DNA from: Runella aurantiaca
Lineage (GTDB): Bacteria > Bacteroidota > Bacteroidia > Cytophagales > Spirosomataceae
Direction of reading: 5' to 3'
NCBI RefSeq assembly: GCF_003339505.1
Contig: NZ_QPIW01000034.1
Location: forward strand, 1-64,000
Length of the DNA stretch: 64,000 nucleotides
In this document: positions 1 through 9,226 of the stretch, piece after piece
How the letters are laid out: every line of letters starts with the position of its first letter
Position numbering within the stretch: the stretch's first letter is position 1
Notes under the pieces: model-generated
Told to the model about the DNA's origin: nothing
Database searches by the model: none
Seen by the model: only the letters and a program-made list of their open reading frames with translations
Position numbers and translations under genes: made by a program

Positions 1-583
1 GTTGGAAAAACTATTACGATCCTTCTAAACGGAAAGAGAAAAAATAGATTAAATTCGGACTAAGAAGAAAACGGTAAACATATTTCAGGATTAACTAAAA
101 ACGGTCAACTAATTTTAGGACAATACAAACCTTGAAGTCGTACAAAAAAGTGCCAATATTTCTATACTTCCTGTTTATCAGGACGGCAAGCCCATCATTG
201 ATATTTACCTGCAATATGACCTGACGATTGATAAAAGCAGGATTGTTGGCTTTCGGGAAAATGCCGCGAGTGATAGGCTAGATACTGCGACAATTTTTCT
301 GGATGCGCCGGAGGTAACTCCCAATCATGTTTCTTTCGAATTTACGCACCATAAACCCAACTATACCATGGTCGATTTTCCCCCTTACGGTTTTCGCTTT
401 ATGGTGTTTGAAATGATAATCGGTGACACAAGACAAACATTTTGTGCCCCCGTATATACCTATCATTGTTTAAAGATGAAATCGGGCAGGGCTTTGTCTT
501 TGGAAAAAACCAGTGAAATTTTGGATGCCAAAATTCGCGCTGGCCAAGAAAAAGGAAAAAGGGGGAAGAGTTTTTTATACTAA
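1..583 (+). pseudogene. decayed gene remnant, function unknown
   Basis: The frame ending in a stop at 581-583 is open from 119 and reads as plausible protein (for example a stretch beginning ANISILPVYQDGKP), but it has no ATG, GTG or TTG before the internal ATG at 368. Just upstream another frame reads ENGKHISGLTKNGQLILGQY (64-126), with two NG-containing units encoded by an imperfect direct repeat (about 69-90 and 99-120), and ends at a stop at 133. The simplest reading is a gene broken by at least one frameshift near 125-135 and by stops. A separate short frame at 3-47 ends in a stop and could be the tail of another gene cut by the window edge. No family was recognised. It meets the next gene tail to tail, overlapping by nine bases. 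Confidence 0.4.
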
Positions 584-1210
584 CCTCATTTCTAGTGCCT
601 TCACCACGGCTTCGGGGGCGGAGTTGACGTGCAGTTTTTCGTAAATGTGATTTACGTGCGTACACACCGTATGAAACGTAATGCCGCAGGTGTCAGCAAT
701 CATCTTGTAGCTTTGGCCTTTGACCATGCAGGCCAACACTTCTTTTTCGCGCTGCGTGAGGCCCACGTAGGTGGGTTGACCTTTCACAAATTGATTCTGA
801 AACATATTCATCACCTTGGCGGCAATGCTTGGCGACAGGTGCGAGCCGCCGTTGTTTACTTCTCGAATGGCCTGTACATACACTTCAGGATTGGGATTTT
901 TGACGAGATAACCCGAAGCCCCCGCGCACACGGCCTGAAATACCTTTTCGTCGTCTTCAAAAACGGTCTGAATCAGGACTTTCACCTGCGGGTACACCTT
1001 CTTGATTTCAATCATGGCTTCAATGCCCGTAAGGTGTGGCATCTGAATATCCATCAGCACAATATCAGGTTTAAGTTTTTTGACGGCACTGACGGCCTCA
1101 CGCGCGTCGGCGAAGGCGCCCGCTACCCAGATTTCGTCGGTGACCGATAAATACAGTTCCAGACTCTCCCGCAGGTTTTTGTTGTCTTCAAACAAAACGA
1201 TTTTTATCAT
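575..1210 (-). CDS. LuxR/NarL-type response regulator
   Basis: Cytoplasmic two-component response regulator of about 211 residues. Residues 1-120 form a receiver domain with the acidic pocket near the start (FEDN) and the likely phospho-acceptor Asp54 in DIVLMDIQMP. The C-terminal 65 residues are a LuxR-type helix-turn-helix (LTQREKEVLACMVKG). The start is set at the ATG at 1210, which gives the usual MIKIVLFEDN receiver opening; the open frame runs 60 codons further upstream, but that part lies inside the kinase gene. It follows the histidine kinase on the same strand by 22 bases, so the pair is very likely one operon and a cognate pair. Target genes are unknown. Confidence 0.92.
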   Translation of the reverse strand: MIKIVLFEDNKNLRESLELYLSVTDEIWVAGAFADAREAVSAVKKLKPDIVLMDIQMPHLTGIEAMIEIKKVYPQVKVLIQTVFEDDEKVFQAVCAGASGYLVKNPNPEVYVQAIREVNNGGSHLSPSIAAKVMNMFQNQFVKGQPTYVGLTQREKEVLACMVKGQSYKMIADTCGITFHTVCTHVNHIYEKLHVNSAPEAVVKALEMRLV

Positions 1211-1232
1211 GAGCTTAGAGGTTGTAGGGGTT

Positions 1233-2291
1233 TTACAAAATAGGAACTTCCAGTCGTAAGGAGGTACCTTTGCCAAGCGTTGACTGAATTTCCAGAAACA
1301 TTTCGGCTTCTTCGGCTCGATTCTTAAAATTGCTGACACCGTTTCCGGCATGGTCGGCGGTCGCGTCAAATCCCCGACCATTGTCCTCAATCGTTATATA
1401 AAAACAATTGGGGTCTGAGGTGATTTTGGCAGAGGCTCTGTCGGCCTGCGAATGTTTGGCGATGTTGTTGACGGCTTCTTTAAAAATCAAGTAACAATTC
1501 TTGCGTTGCTCCAAAGTGAAATTTGCTTTCTGAATGTTTTCTTGAATCTCAAAATCAAACTCAATGCCTTTGTTGGACAATAACGCCGAAGCAAAAGAGC
1601 GCATTCGCTCAAACAGCTTTTCGTTGGAATCATTTTTGGGATTAATGGCCCAGACGGCATCCTGCATCAGCCCCACCGATTCTTTGGTATTATCGATGAT
1701 GCGCTCCAAAATCGGGAGTGTCTCCGTTGATGTTTTTTTTCGTAATACTTCTGCAAAAATCGCAATGCTGTTCAAATTTGACCCTACTTCATCGTGCAAA
1801 TCGGCGGCAATCTGGTTGCGAATGGTCTGAACCTTAAGCTTTTGTTTGAAATTATAAAGAAAAAAAAGATAAATACCCACCGAAACCACCATGACGACGT
1901 AGGTAATAATCATGGGCCAAAACCACCATTCTTCCCAAAAAGACTGTTGCACTTCAATGGGAAACGACAGAATGAAAGGGGAGCCAGAAGCCTTCTGGGC
2001 TTTGAGTTCAAGGGTATAATTGCCGCCGTTGAGTTGTTGGTAATGCGCCACGGGGTACGTCGTCCTGACCCAATGAGAATCTAATCCCAGCAAACGGTGT
2101 TCGTAAAAAAACGAGTCGATAGCGGGCATTGTTGCTTCAAGCAATAACTCATTTTGGGAGGATTTGAGCTTGATAATGGTCGTAGAAGAAGCCGAGACTT
2201 CTTTGCCGTTTATCAGCATTCGTTGCACGGTAAAAGGGGCTTTTTGGGCAATTACCTTAGTACACAGAAGGAAAAGAAGAAGGTATTTCAT
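1233..2291 (-). CDS. small Y_Y_Y-domain sensor histidine kinase without propeller
   Basis: Membrane histidine kinase of 352 residues. A signal peptide (residues 1-16) is followed by a single periplasmic Y_Y_Y-like beta-sandwich (about 20-115, ending in typical GNYTLELKAQ text), a transmembrane helix at about 123-147, a HisKA_3 dimerisation helix with phospho-acceptor His166 in IAADLHDEVG, and a HATPase_c domain (NNIAKHSQA, then DNGRGF and GNGVSNF). It resembles the C-terminal third of the propeller kinase encoded divergently at 2553, but lacks the beta-propeller. This is seen directly by comparing the two translations. It is the first gene of a pair with the response regulator downstream. Signal sensed is unknown; loss of the propeller suggests a partner protein or a different ligand (inference). 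Confidence 0.9.
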   Translation of the reverse strand: MKYLLLFLLCTKVIAQKAPFTVQRMLINGKEVSASSTTIIKLKSSQNELLLEATMPAIDSFFYEHRLLGLDSHWVRTTYPVAHYQQLNGGNYTLELKAQKASGSPFILSFPIEVQQSFWEEWWFWPMIITYVVMVVSVGIYLFFLYNFKQKLKVQTIRNQIAADLHDEVGSNLNSIAIFAEVLRKKTSTETLPILERIIDNTKESVGLMQDAVWAINPKNDSNEKLFERMRSFASALLSNKGIEFDFEIQENIQKANFTLEQRKNCYLIFKEAVNNIAKHSQADRASAKITSDPNCFYITIEDNGRGFDATADHAGNGVSNFKNRAEEAEMFLEIQSTLGKGTSLRLEVPIL

Positions 2292-2348
2292 TGCCGTTGA
2301 CCATCAGGGATTTAAGTCGACGAACGTAGCTATTTTTTTAGGTAAAAA

Positions 2349-2356
2349 CAAAATTA
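2349..2356 (-). promoter_or_regulatory. candidate -7 element (TAATTTTG)
   Basis: On the minus strand this reads TAATTTTG, an exact match to the Bacteroidota -7 consensus TAnnTTTG, about 58 bases before the start of the small histidine kinase. No good -33 TTTG was found at normal spacing, so this rests on one short match. Confidence 0.3.
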
Positions 2357-2482
2357 ACTTTTAAGCCTATTGTGATTTGTCGAAATAGGCAGAAAATGAA
2401 TAAATTACCCCTTAAAATTTCGGTAAAATGCCAAAACCATAATCCCCTATTTTGGGTGAATGAAACAACGGGCGTTCCAACC

Positions 2483-2490
2483 TACTTTTG
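2483..2490 (+). promoter_or_regulatory. candidate -7 element (TACTTTTG)
   Basis: TACTTTTG matches the Bacteroidota -7 consensus exactly and lies 62 bases before the chosen start of the propeller kinase. It lies downstream of the longest possible ATG (2460), which supports the later start at 2553. A TTTG at 2451 is spaced too far (28 bases) to be a convincing -33 box. Confidence 0.4.
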
Positions 2491-2552
2491 TAAAATATAA
2501 CTCGTATACCCCTTATCCTTGTTTAAGAAGAGGGGCAGGGGTGAGGTTAACA

Positions 2553-5500
2553 ATGAAAAAAATCTTATTACTGCTTTCTATCTGTATCTCCAATGTCGTT
2601 TGGGCAAACAACGTGATTCCTTCCGACTACTGGGACCACCTTGCTCTCAACGAAGGCCTGAGCCAAAACGAAGTGCGCAGCATCGTGCAGGACCACCGAG
2701 GGCTGATGTGGATGGGTACGCAAGACGGCCTCAATTGTTATGACGGACAGACCATCAAAAAATACCGCCACAATCCGTTTGACTCTACTACGCTCTCGCA
2801 CGATGACATTACATTTTTGTACGAAGATGCGCGGCATCATCTCTGGGTGGGCACCACCAAAGGCCTGAATCGGCGGTTGTTTCGCCAGAATACTTTTCAA
2901 CATTTTCCGCAAATCCAAGGCATGGTCACGAGCATTGTGGAAGATAAAAACCATACGATTTGGGTCGGAACGTCTTCAGGTTTATGGTGCCTGCGGCCAC
3001 AAGGAGATGAATTTCAGCATTTTTTGTACCGTCATTCTACAGACGATGCTTATTCGCTTTCGAATGATTTTGTGGGAAGTATGACCCTTGATGCCGAAGG
3101 AAATTTATGGATAGGAACGGCCAAAGGCCTCAACAAACTATTGATTGGCAATAGCATACGCTTCGAAAATAGTCGTAACCGTTCCTTACCGCTTTTTGAC
3201 GCTAACCAACCTCCTTCGCACGTCTGGAATGCGCGTGGTAAGGGGTTGTGGGTGAGTGCGCAGGGTCAGTTTGGGTTGGCCAATCCCCAAACGGGTGCAT
3301 GGGAAGACCTGACAGATGGGCTGCCCATTAAAGTTCAACTTTCGACTGTTTGGACCGACCGACTCGGTGTGATTTGGATAGGAACGCAGGGGAACGGTAT
3401 TTTTCGTTATCGTTTTGACGCAACCACGCGGCAATTGGTACGTATGGGGAGTTTTCAGGAAGATTTATTGGCAAAAAATGGCCTCAAAAGTAGTCATATT
3501 ACGTGCATTTATGAAGGGCGAGAAGCATCGGAAGATGTGGTTTGGGTAGGTACACGCGAGGCGGGAGTACAGTTGTATTCACGTTCAAAAAATACATTTC
3601 AGCATTGGGAACGGCTATTTAGTAAAGAAAATGCCGCTGGAAAAAGTTACTTCGGCATTGGTACCGATCGGAAAGGGTTTTTGTGGACGGGGACTTTTGC
3701 CAATTTGTACCGAATTGACCGTCAGTCTCAAGCCATTAAAAAATACGCATTACCCAATGATGCCTTGGTCGAAACCATCACCGAAGATGCGCAAGGTACG
3801 CTGTGGGTAGGTGGCAATGCGGGATTGCTTCGGTATGACCGCTCTCATGATCGTTTTGCTCCGTTTGTGCTGCCCGCATTCGACAATAAAAAACCTTGGG
3901 TTTTGCGGATTTACGAAGACAAACAACAGAAAATGTGGGTAGGCACCCAGTCCTATCTGGCCAAACTCACTCCGACTGGCTCGCCCGAAATCATTCGGGA
4001 ACTACCCGCTGCCCAAAATACTAAAATTGAACTTCGCAACGTCGGGGCTATTCAGAAGGATGCCAAAGGCACACTTTGGATTGGGATGCGAAATGGATTG
4101 GTACAATGGCCCGCCAACGGAAGGGGTGTCCAATTATTTCAAAATAGGCCTAGTGACCCTAAGTCGTTGATAAACAATATTGTATTGGACATTCATGTCG
4201 ATGCTAAACAGCGCGTGTGGGTGTGTACCACCAAAGGGCTCAGTCGAGTGATTGAAGAAAAAGGAAAGGTGACGTTTGAGCATTTTACCGAAAAAGAAGG
4301 CCTTTCAAATGCATTCGTGTACGGGGCGTTGAGTGACTCGAAAGGGAAAATATGGCTCACCACCAATGGTGGTTTGGTTTGTTTTGACCCCGACAGACGC
4401 ACTTTTCGCAATTATACTGCCCAAGACGGCCTCGGTGGTGGGGAATTTAACTCTGGGGGTTTTCACCAAAGCACCGACGGAGAGTTGTTTTTCGGTGGCA
4501 ACGGTATGTTGCTGAGTTGTCGTCCCACCGAATTAGTGCCCAATCGGCACTTGCCAAAAGTCGCGGTGACGTCCTTCAAAAAGTTTGAAAAAGAATGGGA
4601 CATTGACAGTCTGCTGGCGTTGAAAGAGCCCATTACCCTAAAATATGGCGAGAATTTTTTTTCGTTTGAATTGGCGGCGTTAGATTATACCAACCCCACC
4701 CAGAATCAATTTGCGTATCATTTGGAAGGGTTTGACAAAGAATGGGTCATGGCTGGTACGCGTCGCTATTTGACGTTTACTAATTTGAGCCCTGGCCAGT
4801 ATACGCTACGCGTCAAAGCTGCCAACAACGAAGGGCTGTGGAATGATAAAGAAATCCTCAGCATTCCGCTTTACATCCAACCTCCTTTTTGGCAAACGTG
4901 GTGGTTTTACGCCGTAGCTTTGTTGGTATTGGCTACGGCGGCTAAGTTATTTTACGATTATCGAGTACGGGCTAAAGTGAAGTATCTGTTTGATTTGGAG
5001 AGGGTTAAGTTGGAGGAGAACGAGCGCGTACGTAAACTCGCAGCCCAAGATTTGCACGATGAATTCGGAAATACGCTGACGCGGATTTCGTTGTTAACAG
5101 AAATGATTAAAACCCGTCTCAACGGTCAGGCCAAGGGCGAAATCGGGACGTTGCTCACCAAAATCGGTGACAATTCCAACCGCATGTATCAGGGAACGAA
5201 AGATTTTATTTGGGCCATCAATCCCGAACACGATAATTTCTACGAGATTGCCATACGCCTCAAAGATTTTGGCGACGATGCGTTTGATAAAACGGGGATT
5301 CGGTTTTCGGTCAATGGCCTCAACGATGAGCTCCGCGCGGTGACGCTCTACATGGGCGAAAGCCGGCACTTAGTGTTGCTGTTTAAAGAAGCCATCAGCA
5401 ACACCCTCAAACACGCCCAAGCCACGGACGTTTCGTTTACTTTTAGCGTTGAAAACGACGAAATGAGCATCAAATGGGAAGACAACGGCAAGGGCTTTTA

Positions 5501-5675
5501 CGCTGACCAAACCCGGCAGGGTAACGGACTGACCAACATCCAGACCCGCGCCGAAAAAATAGGTGGTAGCGCCATCATCCGAACACTGGAAGGCAAAGGA
5601 ACTTGTATAGAATTTCGAAAAAAAGTAGGGGCTGGAGTACAATTTAGCCCAAATATTGACAAAACTGGGCGTTAG
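2553..5675 (+). CDS. beta-propeller sensor histidine kinase (Reg_prop / Y_Y_Y / HisKA_3)
   Basis: Large membrane sensor kinase of 1,040 residues. It has a signal peptide (MKKILLLLSICISNVVWA), then a periplasmic region built of many repeats with the Reg_prop pattern (for example GLMWMGTQDGLNCYD, LWVGTTKGLNR, IWVGTSSGLW) forming one or two seven-bladed propellers over about residues 25-680. A Y_Y_Y domain follows (ending GQYTLRVKAANNEG), a transmembrane helix at about 780-800, a HisKA_3 helix with His835 in DLHDEFGNT, and a HATPase_c domain (DNGKGF, GNGLTN). Unlike hybrid HTCS regulators it carries no receiver or AraC domain; the output is the separate regulator 22 bases downstream. The start at 2553 was chosen because it opens with the signal peptide and follows a -7 element. 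Confidence 0.93.
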   Translation: MKKILLLLSICISNVVWANNVIPSDYWDHLALNEGLSQNEVRSIVQDHRGLMWMGTQDGLNCYDGQTIKKYRHNPFDSTTLSHDDITFLYEDARHHLWVGTTKGLNRRLFRQNTFQHFPQIQGMVTSIVEDKNHTIWVGTSSGLWCLRPQGDEFQHFLYRHSTDDAYSLSNDFVGSMTLDAEGNLWIGTAKGLNKLLIGNSIRFENSRNRSLPLFDANQPPSHVWNARGKGLWVSAQGQFGLANPQTGAWEDLTDGLPIKVQLSTVWTDRLGVIWIGTQGNGIFRYRFDATTRQLVRMGSFQEDLLAKNGLKSSHITCIYEGREASEDVVWVGTREAGVQLYSRSKNTFQHWERLFSKENAAGKSYFGIGTDRKGFLWTGTFANLYRIDRQSQAIKKYALPNDALVETITEDAQGTLWVGGNAGLLRYDRSHDRFAPFVLPAFDNKKPWVLRIYEDKQQKMWVGTQSYLAKLTPTGSPEIIRELPAAQNTKIELRNVGAIQKDAKGTLWIGMRNGLVQWPANGRGVQLFQNRPSDPKSLINNIVLDIHVDAKQRVWVCTTKGLSRVIEEKGKVTFEHFTEKEGLSNAFVYGALSDSKGKIWLTTNGGLVCFDPDRRTFRNYTAQDGLGGGEFNSGGFHQSTDGELFFGGNGMLLSCRPTELVPNRHLPKVAVTSFKKFEKEWDIDSLLALKEPITLKYGENFFSFELAALDYTNPTQNQFAYHLEGFDKEWVMAGTRRYLTFTNLSPGQYTLRVKAANNEGLWNDKEILSIPLYIQPPFWQTWWFYAVALLVLATAAKLFYDYRVRAKVKYLFDLERVKLEENERVRKLAAQDLHDEFGNTLTRISLLTEMIKTRLNGQAKGEIGTLLTKIGDNSNRMYQGTKDFIWAINPEHDNFYEIAIRLKDFGDDAFDKTGIRFSVNGLNDELRAVTLYMGESRHLVLLFKEAISNTLKHAQATDVSFTFSVENDEMSIKWEDNGKGFYADQTRQGNGLTNIQTRAEKIGGSAIIRTLEGKGTCIEFRKKVGAGVQFSPNIDKTGR

Positions 5676-5697
5676 CTCTGACTAAATTATTCCAAAA

Positions 5698-6318
5698 ATG
5701 CCAATCCGCCTCTCCCTCGTCGAAGACGACCACCTCATCCGCGAAGCATTTACCGATTTGCTGAACAATACCGAAGATTTTTTGGTCGTTAGCTCGTATT
5801 CTAATTGTGAAGATTACCTGCGCAACCTCGCCACCGACCGCCCCGACGTAGTGCTCATGGACCTCGAACTCCCGCGCATGGGCGGTGTAGAAGGCATTGA
5901 GCGCACCAAAAAACTACGCCCTCAGACCCAACTCATTGTGGTGACTGTGTACGAAAACGATGAGTTGGTGTTCAAAGCGCTGTGCGCTGGTGCGGGTGGA
6001 TACCTCACCAAAAATATGCCGCCCAGTCGTCTCATTGAGGCCATTCGTGAGATACGACAGGGCGGCGCACCCATGAGCACCAATATTGCCCGCATGGTGG
6101 TGGCGTCGTTCCAAAAAAATCATCATTCTCCCCTTACCGCCCGCGAAACGGAGGTCTTGGAGCGTATTGCGCAAGGGAAAAGCTACACGACCATTGCCGA
6201 TGAATTGTTTGTGGATAAAGAAACCATCCGGACCCACATCAAAAACATCTACTGGAAGCTCGAAGTCCACTCCAAAGCAGAGGCCATTGAGAAGGCAAGG
6301 AAGGAGCGGTTGATTTGA
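5698..6318 (+). CDS. LuxR/NarL-type response regulator
   Basis: Response regulator of 206 residues. The receiver domain carries acidic residues near position 10 (VEDDHLIREAF) and phospho-acceptor Asp55 in DVVLMDLELP. The C-terminus (about 140-206) is a LuxR-type helix-turn-helix, LTARETEVLERIAQGKS. It follows the propeller kinase by 22 bases on the same strand, the same gap as in the divergent kinase-regulator pair, and is its probable partner. The two regulators in this window are related in order and length, which fits duplication of an ancestral pair (inference). A strong hairpin lies just after the stop. Confidence 0.92.
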   Translation: MPIRLSLVEDDHLIREAFTDLLNNTEDFLVVSSYSNCEDYLRNLATDRPDVVLMDLELPRMGGVEGIERTKKLRPQTQLIVVTVYENDELVFKALCAGAGGYLTKNMPPSRLIEAIREIRQGGAPMSTNIARMVVASFQKNHHSPLTARETEVLERIAQGKSYTTIADELFVDKETIRTHIKNIYWKLEVHSKAEAIEKARKERLI

Positions 6319-6327
6319 GCGATAACT

Positions 6328-6362
6328 TACCCGTCTGACGGTTCTAAACCGTCAGACGGGTA
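6328..6362. repeat. perfect intergenic hairpin with GGTT-CTA-AACC tip
   Basis: A 16-base perfect inverted repeat (6328-6343 and 6347-6362) with a three-base CTA loop. It starts 9 bases after the response regulator stop and lies between converging genes, so it may end transcription, but no T-run follows on either strand. The tip resembles the hairpins at 42749-42809, which have different arms. Confidence 0.7.
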
Positions 6363-6441
6363 GGAGATTGATTTGAATATCTACCGAATAAAGTTATTGG
6401 AAATAATGTCGGGGCAGAGAATAACGCTTTTTGTCCCAATC

Positions 6442-7755
6442 TTAATTCTCAATGGTGCGAAACTCTCCCCCGAAAGTACCTGCTTGGACGGGTTTATAAC
6501 GACCTGGTTCATGGTAAAGGGTAGCGCTGAAGGTGCCCGCAATGGTGCCAAGTTTGCCGTTGTATTCTGTGATGGTGATGGAGCCTTTTGAATAAACCAT
6601 GTCGAAACTGATGGGGTCGACGTATTGAGAATCAAATAATTTTCCAGTTTTTCCGCTTTCTTTACCGTCCATGCGGCATTTCTCGTCCGACTCAATTGTG
6701 TAGGTACCTTTTCCTTTGAAATTTTTGATGGAAACGCTGAGACCTGCTGGATAATTCGCATCTGGAGGCATGACTTCTTGCATACTGATATAAATACGGC
6801 TGCCGCTCTCGTCGTTATTGACCGAGACTTTAGGGTTTTCGTAGATTCTTCCGTTGACGGTCATTCGATTGGCGGCTACGACGGTCACGTTGGCAACCAG
6901 AATGATTTGACTACGTCCGCCCGTTTTTAGGTCAACACTGATGGCCATCGGGTTGTTGGCGGGTACTTTGCTGGGAGCGATGTAGAGTGCCTTTTCTCCT
7001 TTGTTGTGAACACTTAACGAGCCATTGGCTTTGTTGGCCGACAGTGCGGGCTCACCGTTGAGACGCCAGTTTCGGAGGTTTGTATGGTCAACGGGTTCCC
7101 ACGGCTTAAGCGACGCCAACAATGTCTCTCTCGACTCCGACTCTTCTTTGTCGCTGTGGTTGGGTTGATAGGCCACCGTAAGCATTATTTGTTGGTTAGG
7201 AACCAACACACTGGCATCGTATTTCAGATAAAAATTCTGATAAAAAGCCAAAGGGTATTTTAGGTCAAATGTCGGTACGGTGAGTGTTTGAGTGGCAACG
7301 TCTACTTTGAGGTTAGACTTGCCAAGCCAAGCACCGTCTTCGCGCTGTCTGGCCAGCCCCACCACATTGGTAGCGGTGCCGTTGAGGCCGTCCTTGCCAA
7401 ATTTCCAAGCGAGTGAAACAGGTTTGTTGAGTTTGGTCTCCTTGGGCGTTACTTCAAATGCTGGCCCAATACCCCCAGCGGCTTTGTTTTCTACCATTTG
7501 TAGCTGAAGGGCAGTAGGGGCACTGAGCGCCCCCGCTGGAAAAGTCAATTGTAGGCTCCCGTCGGGGGAAGTCAGCGTACCACCTTCGGGGCCGATGGAT
7601 TTGGCAACGGGCGCACCGATGGGCTTCCCCTTTTCGGTGATTTCGGCGGGGAGGTTGCCTATTGGCTCTACATTAACAAGACTGCCAGGTGTTTGGCAGG
7701 CAATTTGACCCACGAGCCAGACGCCCATGGTCAATCGAGGAAGAAAATATTTCAT
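6442..7755 (-). CDS. putative lipoprotein with ZU5-like domain
   Basis: Exported protein of about 437 residues. The start at 7755 gives a hydrophobic leader ending in Cys20 (VGQIAC), a probable lipoprotein signal, although Gln at -3 is not ideal. Residues about 53-90 (IGPEGGTLTSPDG, then LTFPAGAL) match the ZU5-type fold seen in many cell-surface Bacteroidota proteins: an axial surface module that usually precedes other interaction domains. The remaining 300 residues are beta-rich by appearance, without a recognised catalytic motif. The gene stands alone between the two-component region and the malonate cluster. Function is unknown; a structural or binding role at the outer membrane is the most that can be inferred. 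Confidence 0.7.
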   Translation of the reverse strand: MKYFLPRLTMGVWLVGQIACQTPGSLVNVEPIGNLPAEITEKGKPIGAPVAKSIGPEGGTLTSPDGSLQLTFPAGALSAPTALQLQMVENKAAGGIGPAFEVTPKETKLNKPVSLAWKFGKDGLNGTATNVVGLARQREDGAWLGKSNLKVDVATQTLTVPTFDLKYPLAFYQNFYLKYDASVLVPNQQIMLTVAYQPNHSDKEESESRETLLASLKPWEPVDHTNLRNWRLNGEPALSANKANGSLSVHNKGEKALYIAPSKVPANNPMAISVDLKTGGRSQIILVANVTVVAANRMTVNGRIYENPKVSVNNDESGSRIYISMQEVMPPDANYPAGLSVSIKNFKGKGTYTIESDEKCRMDGKESGKTGKLFDSQYVDPISFDMVYSKGSITITEYNGKLGTIAGTFSATLYHEPGRYKPVQAGTFGGEFRTIEN

Positions 7756-7984
7756 TTTTGGCTGTATAGTTAAACGAATCGGATTCATTAAAGAGCGTTT
7801 CAGCGCGCTCGTTGTCCCAAAATTGCCCTAACACGCCCATTTTTAATAGCCAGAAATGATTGAATTGCGTCTTCCTACGTTTTAATTGAGAAAAAAAGGT
7901 AGTGAAGAGATACTATAATTCTAAACAGAAGCCTGTGAATGGAACACCGCCGTAGAGGCGCAACCATTATAGAAAATAAGCGCA

Positions 7985-8749
7985 TCAGCCCCCAAACGTC
8001 AGCCGCATCAGAAGGTACAGAATCGAAGGACAGGCGAGGCAGCCCAGACCCGTGTAAAAAGTGGCGGTGAGGGCACCGTACGGAACAAGTTTGGGGTCGG
8101 TGGCGGCCAATCCTGCCGTTACGCCGCTGGTGGTTCCCATCAATCCACCGTAGATGAGGGCGGTGTGTGGATTATTGAGGCCGATGTATTTGGCCACGAA
8201 GGGTGTACCGATGGTTACGGCGATGGCTTTGACCACCCCCGCCGCAATGCTCAAGGCAATGACGTCGGACGAGGCACCAATTGCCGCGCCCGTTACTGGC
8301 CCGACGATGTACGTACATGCCCCCGCGCCGATGGTGGTCAGGCTGACGGCATCGCGATAACCCCAGAGCAATGCCACACCTACACCGCCCAGAAAAGAAA
8401 GTACAATGCCCAAAAACAGCGATAAAGCGCCCACCCAGCCCGTGCGCCTCAACACTAAAAAACTCGCGCCCATGGCGGTGGAAACAATGGCGAAGTCGCG
8501 AAACATGGAGCCGCCCAGCATGCCGAAGCCCGAAAAAATCTTAATATCGGCAATGCCCTTTTCCCCACCCGAATACACCCCACCAAAGTAGGCAATGACC
8601 AGACCCGCGAGAATAGCAATGGCCGAGGCGGGGATTTTACGACGGGTAAGTTTGTCGGAAATAATGCCCGACAGATAAATGATAAGCCCTACGACCAAAA
8701 AGGCAAAGACCAACCCGTTTTTTTCGAGAAATTTAACGATAATTTCCAT
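7985..8749 (-). CDS. madM: malonate transporter subunit MadM
   Basis: Integral membrane protein of 254 residues with about eight to nine hydrophobic helices and glycine-rich loops. The order FSGFGMLGGSMFRDF, then GACTYIVGPVTGAAIG, and a C-terminal TAGLAATDPKLVPYGALTA stretch are typical of the MadM subunit of the sodium:malonate symporter. Its start lies 2 bases after the madL stop on the same strand, the usual madL-madM order and coupling. In characterised bacteria MadL and MadM together import malonate. Identification rests on sequence recognition plus the madL and matB neighbours. Confidence 0.88.
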   Translation of the reverse strand: MEIIVKFLEKNGLVFAFLVVGLIIYLSGIISDKLTRRKIPASAIAILAGLVIAYFGGVYSGGEKGIADIKIFSGFGMLGGSMFRDFAIVSTAMGASFLVLRRTGWVGALSLFLGIVLSFLGGVGVALLWGYRDAVSLTTIGAGACTYIVGPVTGAAIGASSDVIALSIAAGVVKAIAVTIGTPFVAKYIGLNNPHTALIYGGLMGTTSGVTAGLAATDPKLVPYGALTATFYTGLGCLACPSILYLLMRLTFGG

Positions 8750-8751
8750 GC

Positions 8752-9120
8752 TTAGTCGGGCTTGGTATTTTTAGAAAGTTTGGCTAAAAGCGGAATGGCA
8801 AGCAGGCAAATCACAAAAGGGACAATCCCCGCCATAATGGCGATGAAGCCACTCGAAACCGCCACTTTTACATTTTGAATAGCCGACATTGCTACGATAA
8901 TCGGAATGTACATTTGATTCCAAAACAGGATTCCATTTTCGGTAGATTTATCAAAATAACCTTTTTTATGAAGCCAATCGCTCAGAAAAATCAACAGTAA
9001 CATGGCAAAACCTACACCGCCGACGTTAGCGTCAACGCCAATGAATTTACCCAAAAATTCACCGATGAGTTGGCCGATGATGTAGCAGAAAGCCAAAATG
9101 GCTACGCCGTAAATAATCAT
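8752..9120 (-). CDS. madL: malonate transporter subunit MadL
   Basis: Small membrane protein of 122 residues with about four hydrophobic helices. The opening MIIYGVAILAFCYIIGQLIG, the motif VGGVGFAMLLLI and the following NQMYIPIIVAMSA are characteristic of MadL, which works with MadM in malonate uptake. The two genes are nearly fused (2-base gap). Upstream lies a palindromic repeat of about 70 bases that separates it from matB. Together the three genes form a malonate uptake and activation unit. Confidence 0.88.
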   Translation of the reverse strand: MIIYGVAILAFCYIIGQLIGEFLGKFIGVDANVGGVGFAMLLLIFLSDWLHKKGYFDKSTENGILFWNQMYIPIIVAMSAIQNVKVAVSSGFIAIMAGIVPFVICLLAIPLLAKLSKNTKPD

Positions 9121-9146
9121 TTTTTGGAGGTTAAAGGTTTAGAATT

Positions 9147-9218
9147 ACGTCGGCAGGGTTGGTTGTCACGGAGAACGTCGGCAGGGTCTGAGACTGTGAC
9201 GATTAACCCCGCCGACGT
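9147..9218. repeat. long imperfect palindrome between matB and madL
   Basis: ACGTCGGCAGGGT occurs directly repeated at 9147-9159 and 9175-9187, and an inverted copy with one mismatch lies at 9206-9218. Inner segments also pair (GTCAC with GTGAC). The whole can fold into alternative hairpins using either left copy. It sits between two genes of one apparent operon, where it could set relative expression or mark a mobile palindromic repeat. Confidence 0.65.
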
Positions 9219-9226
9219 TGAAGAAA

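Noticed and set aside
399-665. Minus-strand open frame of 88 codons across the left remnant
   Set aside because: It overlaps the response regulator end and the remnant, has no recognisable pattern, and looks like a shadow.
629-1150. Long plus-strand open frame opposite the response regulator
   Set aside because: It is fully antisense to a gene with clear receiver and LuxR motifs.
7925-7985. GTAGAGGCGCAACC stretch as a possible repeat member
   Set aside because: No second copy was seen in the window and no palindrome is formed.
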